Source: Anaerolineales bacterium Chloro_02
GTDB taxonomy: Bacteria > Chloroflexota > Anaerolineae > Anaerolineales > Anaerolineaceae
Reading direction: 5' to 3'
DNA length: 22,221 bases
NCBI GenBank assembly: GCA_001603765.1
Contig: LUZV01000074.1
Coordinates: forward strand, 1-22,221
Shown: positions 7,144 through 15,671 of the stretch, one piece after another
Numbering within the stretch: the first letter of the stretch is position 1
Layout of the letters: each line of letters starts with the position of its first letter
The notes under the pieces: generated by a model
The model's database searches: none
What the model was told of the DNA's origin: nothing
What the model saw: only the letters and a program-made list of their open reading frames with translations
Position numbers and translations under genes: made by a program

Positions 7144-8244
7144 TTAATCCTCGTACTTCCTGATGGTTTCATCTTGTTCTGCTTTACGCTCCAACGCCAA
7201 CTCCACCAACCGATTTACAAGCTCGGCATACGTGAGACCAGAGTAGAGCCAGAGTTTGGGGTACATGCTGATTTCTGTAAAACCGGGCATGGTATTGATT
7301 TCATTGAAATAGGCTTTACCAGTGGTCTTATCGATCAAAAAGTCTACGCGCGCCAGCCCCGCGCCATCGATTGCCTGGAAGGCGGTTACCGCGTATTGCC
7401 GCAGAAGGGATGTTTGAGCTTCGGATAGGGGAGCTGGGATGGCAATCTCGGGGTCTCCGGATTCGTATTTATCCTTGTAGGTATAAAATTCATCCCCCGG
7501 AACGATCTCGCCCGGAACAGTGCATTCAACTAGCGTGTTGCCTAAAACACTGATTTCAATTTCACGCGGGCTGATACCGCGTTCCACCAGAACGCGCCGG
7601 TCAAAGCGCGCGGCAAGTTTCAAGGCTTTTTCAAGTTCCTGGCGGTTGCGAGCTTTGCTGATGCCGACAGAAGAGCCCAGGTTGGCGGGTTTGACAAACA
7701 GCGGATAGGGGGCTACCTTTTCTGCGGATTCGATCGTCCTAGCAAGATCCGAATTAATGTCACGCCGAGAATAAACCGCGTACTCTAATACCGGAATGCC
7801 AAAGGACTGCATGACGTGCTTGCAGACAGCTTTATCCATCGCGACGGAGGAGGCAAGCACCCCAGCGCCCACGTAAGCGCAATTGTGCATCTCAAATAAC
7901 CCCTGCACTGTGCCGTCTTCACCAAATGTGCCGTGCAGGACTGGGAAAATAACATCAATCTGGGCAACGCGTATGAGCTGATTCTTGCTTCGGGTGTAAA
8001 GATATGGTTTGTCGCCGTCGTCCATTATCACAGCTTCATGGAGTTCCCCAAGATTACCGGTCCGAAAAGCTTCATGCGCGTTTTGCCCAAAAAGCCAGAG
8101 GCCATCGGTTGTGATCCCGACCTGATAAACCTGGTATTTGTCTCCATCCAGCGCCTTTAAAACAGACTGCGCTGACCGCAACGAAACGGCATGTTCGCCC
8201 GAACGTCCACCAAAGATCAAAACAAGATTAAGCTTTTTAGTCAT
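7144..8244 (-). CDS. ddl: D-alanine--D-alanine ligase
   Basis: ATP-grasp enzyme that joins two D-Ala to form the dipeptide added by MurF. The 366-residue protein shows FGGRSGEHAVSLRSA at the N-terminus (the usual glutamate of EHEVS is kept as E17, with the following E replaced by A). Further motifs are HGTFGEDGTVQG (104-115), the ATP-grasp lysine in FVKPANLGSSVGIS (183-196), FYTYKDKY around 253-260, and the metal-binding ARVDF ... FNEINTMPGFTEISMYP (298-329). ATG at 8244 overlaps the last 8 bases of murB. A GTG at 8256 in the same frame would add four residues. The ribosome site is weak for both, so translation is probably coupled to murB. The sequence looks like an ordinary D-Ala-D-Ala ligase, but D-Ala-D-Lac specificity is not excluded by eye. 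Confidence 0.95.
   Translation of the reverse strand: MTKKLNLVLIFGGRSGEHAVSLRSAQSVLKALDGDKYQVYQVGITTDGLWLFGQNAHEAFRTGNLGELHEAVIMDDGDKPYLYTRSKNQLIRVAQIDVIFPVLHGTFGEDGTVQGLFEMHNCAYVGAGVLASSVAMDKAVCKHVMQSFGIPVLEYAVYSRRDINSDLARTIESAEKVAPYPLFVKPANLGSSVGISKARNRQELEKALKLAARFDRRVLVERGISPREIEISVLGNTLVECTVPGEIVPGDEFYTYKDKYESGDPEIAIPAPLSEAQTSLLRQYAVTAFQAIDGAGLARVDFLIDKTTGKAYFNEINTMPGFTEISMYPKLWLYSGLTYAELVNRLVELALERKAEQDETIRKYED
7148..7152 (-). promoter_or_regulatory. ribosome binding site deciding the ftsQ start
   Basis: GAGGA on the minus strand, 5 nt before the ATG at 7142 and inside the last codons of ddl. It favours the 338-residue FtsQ over the 348-residue reading from 7172. Confidence 0.75.
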
Positions 8245-9163
8245 CTTCAAAATCACCTAACAACTCAATTTCCAGCCGTAAACTGACATCGAATTGTTCT
8301 TTCACGGTTTTTTGTGCCAGGCGGATCAGCCTGTAGTAGTCCTGCGCGGTTGCCTCGCCATCGTTCAAAATGAAATTAGCATGCACGGTGCTAAAAGACG
8401 CGTGCCCAGAGGAAACACCTTTCATACCAGCAGCTTCGAGCAGCCGACCAGCGAAATCTCCTTTGGGGTTTTTGAAAGTCGACCCAAAGGATGGCCCGAC
8501 AGGTTGAGTTCGGCGTCTTTTTTCGGTCAGTTCTTCCAGCAGCCTTTGTGTGACCTCCGGTTCAACCTTGGTACCCGCGAAACTGGCGCTCAAAATCACA
8601 ACTTGCTCGTTTTCGCGCTTGAACTTGCTCGAGCGATATTTGAAACCCATTTCTTCACTGTTCAGGTTTTGTTCGCCAGCGGCTTTGGTGATAACCTGAG
8701 CCTGAAGAAGGCATTTGGAAACATCCGTTCCGTGCGCGCCGGCGTTGCCGTAAACCGCGCCGCCAACCGTACCCGGGATGCTGTTTGCCCATTCGAAGCC
8801 TGAAACGCCGCGCAGACTTGCCTGACGTGAAACCGCGCCAAGATTGGCTCCGCCTTCGGCAAAAATAACGGGTTGCTCGCCTTTGGTATCAATGCGGACG
8901 TTATGGCAGCGGTCGTGCACCATCACCCCGGCATATCCGGAGTCGCTGACCAGCAAGTTGGAACCGCTGCCCAGGATGCGAAAAGGTACGTCCAATTCCC
9001 ATAGAGTTTTCACTGTGCGCCGCATTTCATCGGCGGTGTAAACAGAAATCATCCCGAGCGTTGGTCCGCCAACGCGCGTGGTGGTGTAATTCGCCATGCG
9101 CACATTTTCTTGCAGCTTGTCGCCAAACAGCGCCTGAAGTTTTCTTATTGGCAGATCAGACAT
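8237..9163 (-). CDS. murB: UDP-N-acetylenolpyruvoylglucosamine reductase
   Basis: FAD enzyme that uses NADPH to make UDP-MurNAc in the cytosol. The 308 residues include the FAD-binding stretch TTRVGGP (28-34), ILGSGSNLLVSD (63-74), SIPGTVGGAVYGNAGAHG (128-145) and YRSSKF (176-181). The catalytic serine is S228 in GSTFKNP and the catalytic glutamate is probably E298 in LRLEIELLG. This is the short type II architecture common outside Proteobacteria. The start is certain: AAGGAGG lies 4 nt upstream of ATG 9163. It overlaps the end of murC by 8 bp and the start of ddl by 8 bp. Confidence 0.97.
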   Translation of the reverse strand: MSDLPIRKLQALFGDKLQENVRMANYTTTRVGGPTLGMISVYTADEMRRTVKTLWELDVPFRILGSGSNLLVSDSGYAGVMVHDRCHNVRIDTKGEQPVIFAEGGANLGAVSRQASLRGVSGFEWANSIPGTVGGAVYGNAGAHGTDVSKCLLQAQVITKAAGEQNLNSEEMGFKYRSSKFKRENEQVVILSASFAGTKVEPEVTQRLLEELTEKRRRTQPVGPSFGSTFKNPKGDFAGRLLEAAGMKGVSSGHASFSTVHANFILNDGEATAQDYYRLIRLAQKTVKEQFDVSLRLEIELLGDFEDD

Positions 9164-10535
9164 TCTGCCTCCTTGCTTCTAATCTTTGGCAAAGCATATT
9201 CGCAAATTCCGGACCTTTGCCCGCGGAAAATACAATCACCACATTTAACCCCGAGGCTTCCGATGCCACATAATCCGCGGCGTCGGCAAAGCTTTCGATA
9301 TACACAGCCTTCGCGTCGGCAACCTCATGAGCGATTTGGCTGGGCGTGTCAGTTTCAACTGTTTCCCTGGCGGCAAAAGTTGGCAGGATTACCACACGAT
9401 CCGCGCGCTCCAAAGCTGCGGAAAAGCCTTCGCGCATGCGATCGGTTCGCGAGTAGGTGTGTGGTTCCCAAACCGCCCAGAGACGGTGATCAGGATATAG
9501 CTCCCTGGCGGCTTCAAGGGTGAGGTTGAGTTGGGTAGGGTGGTGACCGTAGTCATTGATAACAATCGTGTCGCCTTTACGGCAAACCGGATCAAAACGA
9601 CGCTCCGCACCCTTAAACTCAACCAGGCTTTCGCGCGCCAAAGCGGGGTCAAGCCCAAGCTGATGCAGCACCGCCAGCGCGCCGGCGGCATTCAATAGGT
9701 TGTGCCGTCCGGGCAGGCTCAACGCGAAACTTCCTAAGACTTGTTGAGAAGGTTGATGCAGCAGCGAAAAACTGTAGCCTTCACCATTCCAACTGACGTT
9801 CTGGGTTTGGTAGACACAATCCGAGCTGTAACCATAGGTGTGAACGTTTACGCCCTCAAATTGATTTTTTGCCAAAAGCTCGCGCACGCCTTCGTCCTCA
9901 GCGCACGCGATCACCGCCCCGCCTGGTTGGGTGCGGCGGATGAAATCGGCAAAAGCTTTCATGTAGATTTCCGGCGTCGTGAAAAAATCTGGATGGTCAT
10001 ACTCAACGTTGGTTAGCAGGCTGATTTTTGGATTTAAGCCCAGGAACATATAGTCATATTCATCGGCTTCGATCACGAATAAATCACCCGAACCGGCATG
10101 CGCGTTGGTAGCAAGCGGACGGATTTGAGCGCCAAGGATAAAGGTCGGGTCTAGCTCCAGCCAGCGCAGCATCACAATGAGCATGGCTGTGCAGGTTGTC
10201 TTGCCGTGAGAGCCGGCAACCGCGAGGGTCTGATAACCAGACGTAAGCACTGGCAGGAACTCGCTGCGCTTCAACACTGGGAGACCCTTCGCGTAAGCGG
10301 CGATCACTTCGGGATCGTCATCATGGACGGCGGAAGAGCGCACGATGATGTCGGCTGACAAAGCCAGCTCAGGGCTATGCCCAACAAAGGTTTGCGCGCC
10401 TCCGGCGGTAACGGCTTCAAAATAGCGCGAAGTCGTTTTATCGGTTCCGCTAATTTGCCAGCCTTTTTCAAGGAGCAGCAGCGCGATGGCTGATATGCCT
10501 GTTCCGCCTATCCCGATGAAGTGGACTTTGCTCAT
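9156..10535 (-). CDS. murC: UDP-N-acetylmuramate--L-alanine ligase
   Basis: Adds L-Ala, the first stem-peptide residue, to UDP-MurNAc. The 459-residue protein begins with the UDP-binding glycine loop FIGIGGTGISA (6-16). The ATP P-loop is GSHGKTT (108-114), followed by VIEADEYD and LTNVEYDHPDFF, and the C-terminal domain has NDYGHHPTQL with the adenine-binding histidines. Length and motif order are normal for MurC. ATG at 10535 shares its A with the TAA stop of the upstream membrane-protein gene (TAATG), with GGAG about 10 nt upstream. Tight coupling with that gene is therefore likely. Confidence 0.97.
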   Translation of the reverse strand: MSKVHFIGIGGTGISAIALLLLEKGWQISGTDKTTSRYFEAVTAGGAQTFVGHSPELALSADIIVRSSAVHDDDPEVIAAYAKGLPVLKRSEFLPVLTSGYQTLAVAGSHGKTTCTAMLIVMLRWLELDPTFILGAQIRPLATNAHAGSGDLFVIEADEYDYMFLGLNPKISLLTNVEYDHPDFFTTPEIYMKAFADFIRRTQPGGAVIACAEDEGVRELLAKNQFEGVNVHTYGYSSDCVYQTQNVSWNGEGYSFSLLHQPSQQVLGSFALSLPGRHNLLNAAGALAVLHQLGLDPALARESLVEFKGAERRFDPVCRKGDTIVINDYGHHPTQLNLTLEAARELYPDHRLWAVWEPHTYSRTDRMREGFSAALERADRVVILPTFAARETVETDTPSQIAHEVADAKAVYIESFADAADYVASEASGLNVVIVFSAGKGPEFANMLCQRLEARRQNV

Positions 10536-11056
10536 TAGATCATCACTCCGATCATGATCAAAACTGCGATGGCGATAGCCACGTACAATCCGTTACCTGT
10601 CAGCAACCTGGGTATCATGTTTTGCAGGAGTTCGATTGCGTGCTTTCCGGATTCAGTTGCCGCATCCGGGGGGATAATCCAGCTAAAGGGGTAGCCAGCC
10701 TTGGCGATAAAGAACCAGGCCGAGCCTACCAGTAAATAGCCGTTAAACCCCCCGATAACAGCGCCAAGGATCAAATCGATTGGCGCGTCTCTTTCAAAGC
10801 GACCCGACTCTGAGAAGCGGCGGAACGCGGGGGTTTGATAGCCAAAGAACCCACACATAAAAATCACGATTAAACTGAGCGTGAGCGCCTTCGTGCCAGA
10901 CATATCACCAAACAGCCTCGGCAGAACTTCCTGGATGATGAAGAGCGCCAATATGCCCGAGACGACCACAACCAGCTCTTTCCGTAAGCCGCGGATCGCC
11001 CCGATCGCGCCGAAGACCATCACGAAAATGTAAAAGAAAAAGTTAAGCGAAACCAT
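10535..11056 (-). CDS. CvpA-family integral membrane protein
   Basis: A 173-residue hydrophobic protein with about four to five membrane helices (roughly 3-21, 28-46, 58-74, 92-118, 155-172). The start resembles CvpA/colicin V production proteins: a first helix followed by GAIRGLRKEL, like the family's GxxRGxxxE turn. DLILGAVIGGFNGYLLVG near 94-111 resembles the second conserved helix. CvpA proteins are linked to envelope integrity, but their biochemistry is not settled. The gene lies 2 bp after murG and shares a base with the murC start, so it is made with lipid II enzymes. The usual ribosome site is distant (GGAGG about 13 nt away), which suggests coupling to murG. The family call is by eye and moderately sure; the function is unknown. 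Confidence 0.7.
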   Translation of the reverse strand: MVSLNFFFYIFVMVFGAIGAIRGLRKELVVVVSGILALFIIQEVLPRLFGDMSGTKALTLSLIVIFMCGFFGYQTPAFRRFSESGRFERDAPIDLILGAVIGGFNGYLLVGSAWFFIAKAGYPFSWIIPPDAATESGKHAIELLQNMIPRLLTGNGLYVAIAIAVLIMIGVMI

Positions 11057-11058
11057 GG

Positions 11059-12132
11059 TTAAACTACCGCCTCCGCTAATTCATAAAGCAGGCTAGCAAT
11101 TTTCTCCGCCGCTTGAGGTTGAGAAAGAGCCTTCATGGCACGGCGCATGTGCTGCAGGCGTGCTTCGTCTTGGACAAGCGCGTCAATTTGTGAAAGGAGC
11201 TGGTTTTGGAGGTATTGATCTTCCAGCAAAACGGCGGCTTCACGCTCTACGAGATAGTCGGCATTCACTTTTTGATAGCGCCAGGCATAGGGATACGGGA
11301 CTAAAATGGCGGGTAAGCCAAAGAAGGGGTACTCGCCGAGCACAGACGCGCCAGCTCTTGAAATAACCAGATCGGCGGCTGCATAAGCCGCGCCCATTTC
11401 ATGAAGATAAGGGAATGCCTGATAGGTTTGAGGTCTGTTCTGAGTGGCTTCTCTTACGACTTCCCAGTCAAGGTGCCCGGTCAGATGGATGACCTGATAG
11501 CGCCCCAGGAGTTCATCCAGGTTGGCAAGGACAGCCTTGTTGATGGATCGCGCGCCGCTGCTGCCGCCAGTGAACAAAATAACGGGCTTGGCGGCGTCAA
11601 AGCCGAAATAAGCCAAAGCTTCTGTTTTGGTCCATTTCATCATATCCTGACGGATTGGGTAGCCTGTCACTTCAACGCTCGCTTTCTTTGAGAAAAACCG
11701 GCGCGAATCGTCCACGCTGACCGCGATCCTGTCTGAAAATCGCGCGAGTGTTTTTAGCGCCAGTCCGGGTTCGATGTCCGGCACAAACAGGAGTGTGCGC
11801 ACTTTCAGACCAGCCAATGCCATAGGAATCGCCACATAGCCGCCTGTAAAAAGCAACACATCGGGCTTGAAGTCCTTGAGGATTTGCTTTGACTGCTTGT
11901 AGCCCTGCCATAATTTCACCAAATTCCCTGGCAACTGTCGCAGTGAAACCCCGTGAACACCAGCCGCGCGGATGCCGCGATAGGGGAGGTTCGCGCGTTC
12001 CACAAGCCCGGCTTCCATGCCGCCTTCGCTGCCAACCCACAAGACCTGAGTGTTCTCATTTAATCTCTCCGTAACGGTCAGCGCCGGATACACCCCGCCG
12101 CCAGTCCCGCCCGCGCAAATTAACAGTTTCAC
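11059..12132 (-). CDS. murG: UDP-GlcNAc:lipid I N-acetylglucosaminyltransferase (divergent MurG)
   Basis: Transfers GlcNAc to lipid I to give lipid II on the inner membrane face. The 357-residue GT28/GT-B protein has LLFTGGYVAIP (93-103), TGGSSGARSINKA (188-200) and the donor-binding helix DLVISRAGASVLGE (254-267) with the conserved E267 and Q287. Several family signatures are changed. The N-terminal GGTGGH loop reads GGTGGGVYP (8-16), so the near-invariant His is Gly13. The HEQN stretch reads VPDIEPG (117-123). GGSQGA reads GGSSGA. A longer frame starts at GTG 12141, but that codon lies in the ribosome site; GTG 12132 has AAAGGAG 8 nt upstream and gives the normal N-terminus. Its first 77 bases overlap ftsW. 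Neighbourhood and overall fold pattern make MurG by far the best call. Confidence 0.92.
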   Translation of the reverse strand: MKLLICAGGTGGGVYPALTVTERLNENTQVLWVGSEGGMEAGLVERANLPYRGIRAAGVHGVSLRQLPGNLVKLWQGYKQSKQILKDFKPDVLLFTGGYVAIPMALAGLKVRTLLFVPDIEPGLALKTLARFSDRIAVSVDDSRRFFSKKASVEVTGYPIRQDMMKWTKTEALAYFGFDAAKPVILFTGGSSGARSINKAVLANLDELLGRYQVIHLTGHLDWEVVREATQNRPQTYQAFPYLHEMGAAYAAADLVISRAGASVLGEYPFFGLPAILVPYPYAWRYQKVNADYLVEREAAVLLEDQYLQNQLLSQIDALVQDEARLQHMRRAMKALSQPQAAEKIASLLYELAEAVV

Positions 12133-13288
12133 TGGTGCCACTCCTTTCGGGGATTTTTTTACTCGAACCCTGACGCGCCACGTTCATCACGATCCCGATT
12201 GCTGCCATGGTGGCTGCCATACTTGAGCCGCCCGCGCTGATAAAAGGCAGCGCGTTCCCGGCGACGGGAAGTAAACCAACAATCACCATGAAATTTATCA
12301 TTGCTTCAATGACTATCCAACTTGTCAAACCAAACGAAATGAGGACGCCTAATTGGTCTGGAGCATTCCGCGCGATTTTATACCCGCGCCAGATCAAGAG
12401 GACAAAAAGGCTAACTACGAATAGCGCGCCGACAAGACCGGTTTCTTCAGTCAATACAGCGAAAATACTGTCGGTATGAGGAAGTGGCAGACCGGTGAAC
12501 TTGGTGTTTGCCTTGCCGAGACCCACTCCAAAAATTCCACCTTTGATTATTGCTTCGAAAGTTCGCTTGATATGATAAGAGCTCTCATTTGGGTTCTGAA
12601 GTCCGGCAATGTATTGCGCAAATCGGATTTTTCCGGTGGGCATGACATTAATCAGGAAAATAAAGCCCAACACGCCAACCGCGACCACGATAGCGACATG
12701 CTTCCAATCGCCTCCAGCCAGAAAGAGCAGCATGATTCCTAACACAAGAACAGTGATGCCAGCGCTCAGGTCAGGTTGGGCGAGAATGAGCGCCACAATG
12801 AAGCCGACGCCAAAAGAAAGGGGCGCCAGGTAGTTCCTGAAATCCTTCAACATATCTTTTTTGTTGGTCAGCCAGACTGAAAGATAAAGAATTGAGACGA
12901 GTTTGGCGAATTCTGCAGGCTGGATTGAGCCGCCTACCAATGAACGAGCCGAGTTGTAGCGAACTTCTCTGATTACCAGTACGATCAGAAGCATAATAAT
13001 TACGCCCGCCATCATCCAGACAACTAAATTGCGATATCGGTGATAGTCAAAGAAGCTCAAAGCGGCTGCGCCAATCACACCTAACACAACCCAAATCACC
13101 TGTTTGAAGAAGATTTCATTCTGGCTCTTACTCTTAGTAACGCTCAGGGAGGCATCCCAACTGGCAGAGTACACCATCAGCAATCCAATAACCAGCAGAC
13201 TGGCGACAATTAACAGGAGCGCCACGTCAATGGAAAGCGTTTGCGAATTCGCGCGGCGGTTGGGTTTTGGGGTTGTTGCGTTGATCAT
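12056..13288 (-). CDS. ftsW: peptidoglycan polymerase FtsW (SEDS family)
   Basis: Septal glycan polymerase working with the class B PBP encoded upstream. The 410-residue polytopic protein (about ten helices) has the SEDS signatures: GSIQPAEFAKL (120-130), AQPDLSAG (170-177), GGIFGVGLG (250-258), PHTDSIFAVLTEE (270-282) with the catalytic aspartate D273, and GLLPVAGNALPFISAGGSS (338-356). An Arg-rich tail (about 375-410) follows the last helix. ATG 13288 forms an ATGA overlap with the murD stop and is preferred; an in-frame ATG at 13303 would add five residues. The last 77 bases overlap murG in another frame. No alternative (RodA) role is excluded by sequence alone, but the position in a dcw cluster argues for FtsW. 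Confidence 0.95.
   Translation of the reverse strand: MINATTPKPNRRANSQTLSIDVALLLIVASLLVIGLLMVYSASWDASLSVTKSKSQNEIFFKQVIWVVLGVIGAAALSFFDYHRYRNLVVWMMAGVIIMLLIVLVIREVRYNSARSLVGGSIQPAEFAKLVSILYLSVWLTNKKDMLKDFRNYLAPLSFGVGFIVALILAQPDLSAGITVLVLGIMLLFLAGGDWKHVAIVVAVGVLGFIFLINVMPTGKIRFAQYIAGLQNPNESSYHIKRTFEAIIKGGIFGVGLGKANTKFTGLPLPHTDSIFAVLTEETGLVGALFVVSLFVLLIWRGYKIARNAPDQLGVLISFGLTSWIVIEAMINFMVIVGLLPVAGNALPFISAGGSSMAATMAAIGIVMNVARQGSSKKIPERSGTSETVNLRGRDWRRGVSGADRYGEIK
12141..12147 (-). promoter_or_regulatory. ribosome binding site deciding the murG start
   Basis: AAAGGAG on the minus strand lies 8 nt before GTG 12132. The alternative GTG at 12141 begins within this element and could not use it. The whole site lies inside the ftsW coding region. 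Confidence 0.75.
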
Positions 13289-14676
13289 AGTTCGTTCACC
13301 CATTCTCTAAAAGCCTGCCCTCGTTCTTCAAAATCTTTGAAGGCATCGTAACTGGTGCATCCAGGTGAAAGGAGCACCACATCGCCCGCTTCAGCCTGGT
13401 TGTGAGCGGTTTTGACAGCTTCTTGCAAGGTGGAGCAGCGCACCACGGAGCGCATTGCCTGCCCAGCTTTTTTGGGACCAATGGCTTCCGCGATCAGCTC
13501 GCCAGCTTCGCCAAAGATGATCACGCGCGACACGCGCCTGCGGATCAATTGCGCCAGCCTATCCCAGGGCAGGTTCTTATCCCGCCCGCCAAGCAGTAAG
13601 ACGATTGGCTCCTCGAAGGCGTTGATCGCGGCGATTGCGCGCTCGGGGGCGGTGGCGATCGAGTCGTTATACCAACGCACGCCGTCCAGCTCGCGCACGA
13701 GCTCTAAACGATGGGGAACACCCTCGAAAGACTCGATCCCAAGCTGAATGCCTGGCAGCCCGATAGTCGCGCCAGCCGCGATCGCGCAGGCAGCCAAAAC
13801 ATTGTAAAGATTATGTTGTCCGCGCAGATTAATCCAATCAACTGGCAGCAATTTAAGCTTATCTTTACCGATTTGCAGCATAATTTGGTCACCTTCGATG
13901 AAGGTGCCGTTTTCGCGATAACCCGGGGCTTTTAGTCCAAAGCTGATTACGTCCGTATGGGTGTGATTCAGTAAATTCCATGAGCCTTCATCATCACGGT
14001 TCAATACCGCCACATCGCCCTGGTGTTGAAAACGCAGGATGCGAGATTTTGCTTCAATATAGGCTTGCATCGAGGCGTGTCGGTCGAGATGGTTGGGGGT
14101 GATGTTCAAGACCGCGGCAACCTGAGGTGAGGTCGTCATCAGTTCCAACTGAAAGCTTGAAAGTTCCATGACCACAAGATCGTCTTCATCCATTTGATCC
14201 AGATCTTCAATCAGAGGATTGCCGATATTGCCGCCGACCCAGGCGCGATGGGCTTTGTTTTTCATCTCGAAGTGTTTCTGAGCCATCAAACCAACCAGCG
14301 CGGTGGTTGTGCTTTTGCCGGCGGAACCAGTGATGCCGATAACCGGTGCTGGACATTGTTCGAGGAAGATCTGAGAGTCGTTGCTGAGCTTAACCCCCCG
14401 GTTGCGGGCTTCAGTCAGGAAGGGGATCGTCAACGGCACGCCGCCTGAGACGCAAATCAAGTCCGCGCCTTCGAGCAAGCTCTCCGGATGACCGCCAAAC
14501 GCGAATTGCACTGGCAAATCAGCCAGAGACGCGCATTGCGCTGATAACTCAGCCGCAGGTCGGGAGTCGGTCAGTACGACCTGCGCGCCTTGTTTTGCCA
14601 GATAGCGAGATATCGCTAACCCCTGGCGGGCGGCTCCCATTACAACTACTTTTTTTCCAAAATAATTCGTTTTCAT
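13285..14676 (-). CDS. murD: UDP-N-acetylmuramoyl-L-alanine--D-glutamate ligase
   Basis: Adds D-Glu to UDP-MurNAc-L-Ala. The 463-residue protein has the N-terminal dinucleotide-like fold VVVMGAARQGLAISRYL (10-26), the ATP P-loop GSAGKSTT (117-124), LNITPNHLDRH in the central domain with the Mg-binding His, and LLLGGRDKNLPWDRL in the C-terminal domain. The LGGRDK motif is typical of MurD and separates it from MurC and MurF. The P-loop has Ala where many MurD proteins have Asn. ATG 14676 shares its A with the mraY TGA stop (TGATG) and has no clear ribosome site, so it probably depends on termination-reinitiation. The stop overlaps the ftsW start as ATGA. Confidence 0.97.
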   Translation of the reverse strand: MKTNYFGKKVVVMGAARQGLAISRYLAKQGAQVVLTDSRPAAELSAQCASLADLPVQFAFGGHPESLLEGADLICVSGGVPLTIPFLTEARNRGVKLSNDSQIFLEQCPAPVIGITGSAGKSTTTALVGLMAQKHFEMKNKAHRAWVGGNIGNPLIEDLDQMDEDDLVVMELSSFQLELMTTSPQVAAVLNITPNHLDRHASMQAYIEAKSRILRFQHQGDVAVLNRDDEGSWNLLNHTHTDVISFGLKAPGYRENGTFIEGDQIMLQIGKDKLKLLPVDWINLRGQHNLYNVLAACAIAAGATIGLPGIQLGIESFEGVPHRLELVRELDGVRWYNDSIATAPERAIAAINAFEEPIVLLLGGRDKNLPWDRLAQLIRRRVSRVIIFGEAGELIAEAIGPKKAGQAMRSVVRCSTLQEAVKTAHNQAEAGDVVLLSPGCTSYDAFKDFEERGQAFREWVNEL

Positions 14677-15671
14677 CAGCTTATAAAGGTCAAACTAATT
14701 CCCAGCATGGCGCCAATCAGCTCGATGAGCCAAAAACGCATCACAATCTGGTGCTCTTCCCAACCGATCATCTCGAAATGATGATGGATTGGGGTTTTTT
14801 TGAAAACCCTTTTGCCGCCGGTTGCCTTGAAGTAAAACACCTGGATCATCACGCTCAGGACCTCAGCGGTAGGAATAATCGCGATTAAAGGCAGGAACAA
14901 CCAGCGTCCGGTCATCAGGGCAACAACTGCCAAGGTCGCCCCCAGAGCCTGTGAACCAGTGTCGCCCATGTAGAGGGCTGCAGGCTTGCCGTTGAACCAT
15001 AAAAAGCCAGCTAACGCGCCGATGATGCAAAAACAAAAACGACCGAGATAGACCTGCCCTTGCATCAGGGCGATAATTCCATAGGCGCCAAATGCGGCGA
15101 TGGAAATCATCCCAGCCAACCCGTCAATCCCGTCGGTCAGATTGATCGCGTTGGAATAAGCAACGATTAAGAAGGCTGCCACAACCAGATAAAACCACCC
15201 CATGTTAATTGGGGCAACTGAGGCAGGCCAAAAAAGGTGAGGAACCAAGAGGATATCCTTAAGCGCGTAGGCGATGATTAATGCTAAAAGACACTGCAGT
15301 AAAAACTTAGTTTTTCCTCGCATGCCGAGTCCGCGCCTTGGTCCGCGGATCCCTTCCCAATCGTCAATCGCGCCGATCAGAGCAAAACCCCACATCGCGG
15401 CAAGCGGCACGAGTATGGATGAGCCAATTAACCGCGAGCCAAATAACGAAACCGCGTTCAGGATCACTGTCAGCAAAGTGATTGGGATCAGGAACATGAA
15501 CCCGCCCATCGTGGGAGTGTTCATCTTCGCCATATGCGATTGAGGGACATCAATGCGGATGATTTTGCCAATATTCAATTTACGCAGCATCTGCACAAAA
15601 GGACTGCCCCAGATGACGGTGAGCAGAAAACTGATACTGCTGATGGCGATTGCCAGAGATGAGCCTTGCAT
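14676..15671 (-). CDS. mraY: phospho-N-acetylmuramoyl-pentapeptide transferase
   Basis: Integral membrane enzyme that moves phospho-MurNAc-pentapeptide onto undecaprenyl phosphate, forming lipid I. The 331 residues form about ten helices. The catalytic aspartates are visible: D103-D104 in GAIDDW, D180 in NLTDGIDGLAG (177-187) and D237 in GDTGSQALG. The MraY-specific PIHHHFE (294-300) separates it from WecA-type transferases. ATG 15671 overlaps the murF TAA (TAATG) and has a strong site, GGAGGA, 10 nt upstream inside murF. It lies between murF and murD, the classic order. Confidence 0.97.
   Translation of the reverse strand: MQGSSLAIAISSISFLLTVIWGSPFVQMLRKLNIGKIIRIDVPQSHMAKMNTPTMGGFMFLIPITLLTVILNAVSLFGSRLIGSSILVPLAAMWGFALIGAIDDWEGIRGPRRGLGMRGKTKFLLQCLLALIIAYALKDILLVPHLFWPASVAPINMGWFYLVVAAFLIVAYSNAINLTDGIDGLAGMISIAAFGAYGIIALMQGQVYLGRFCFCIIGALAGFLWFNGKPAALYMGDTGSQALGATLAVVALMTGRWLFLPLIAIIPTAEVLSVMIQVFYFKATGGKRVFKKTPIHHHFEMIGWEEHQIVMRFWLIELIGAMLGISLTFIS

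Noticed and set aside
8294..8803. 169-codon plus-strand frame
   Set aside because: Antisense to murB; no domain look, and explained by the codon pattern of the real gene.
12056..12132. ftsW-murG overlap as a frameshift artefact
   Set aside because: FtsW stays in frame through an Arg-rich tail, and murG has a proper ribosome site and normal N-terminus. Both readings look genuine, although reads should be checked.
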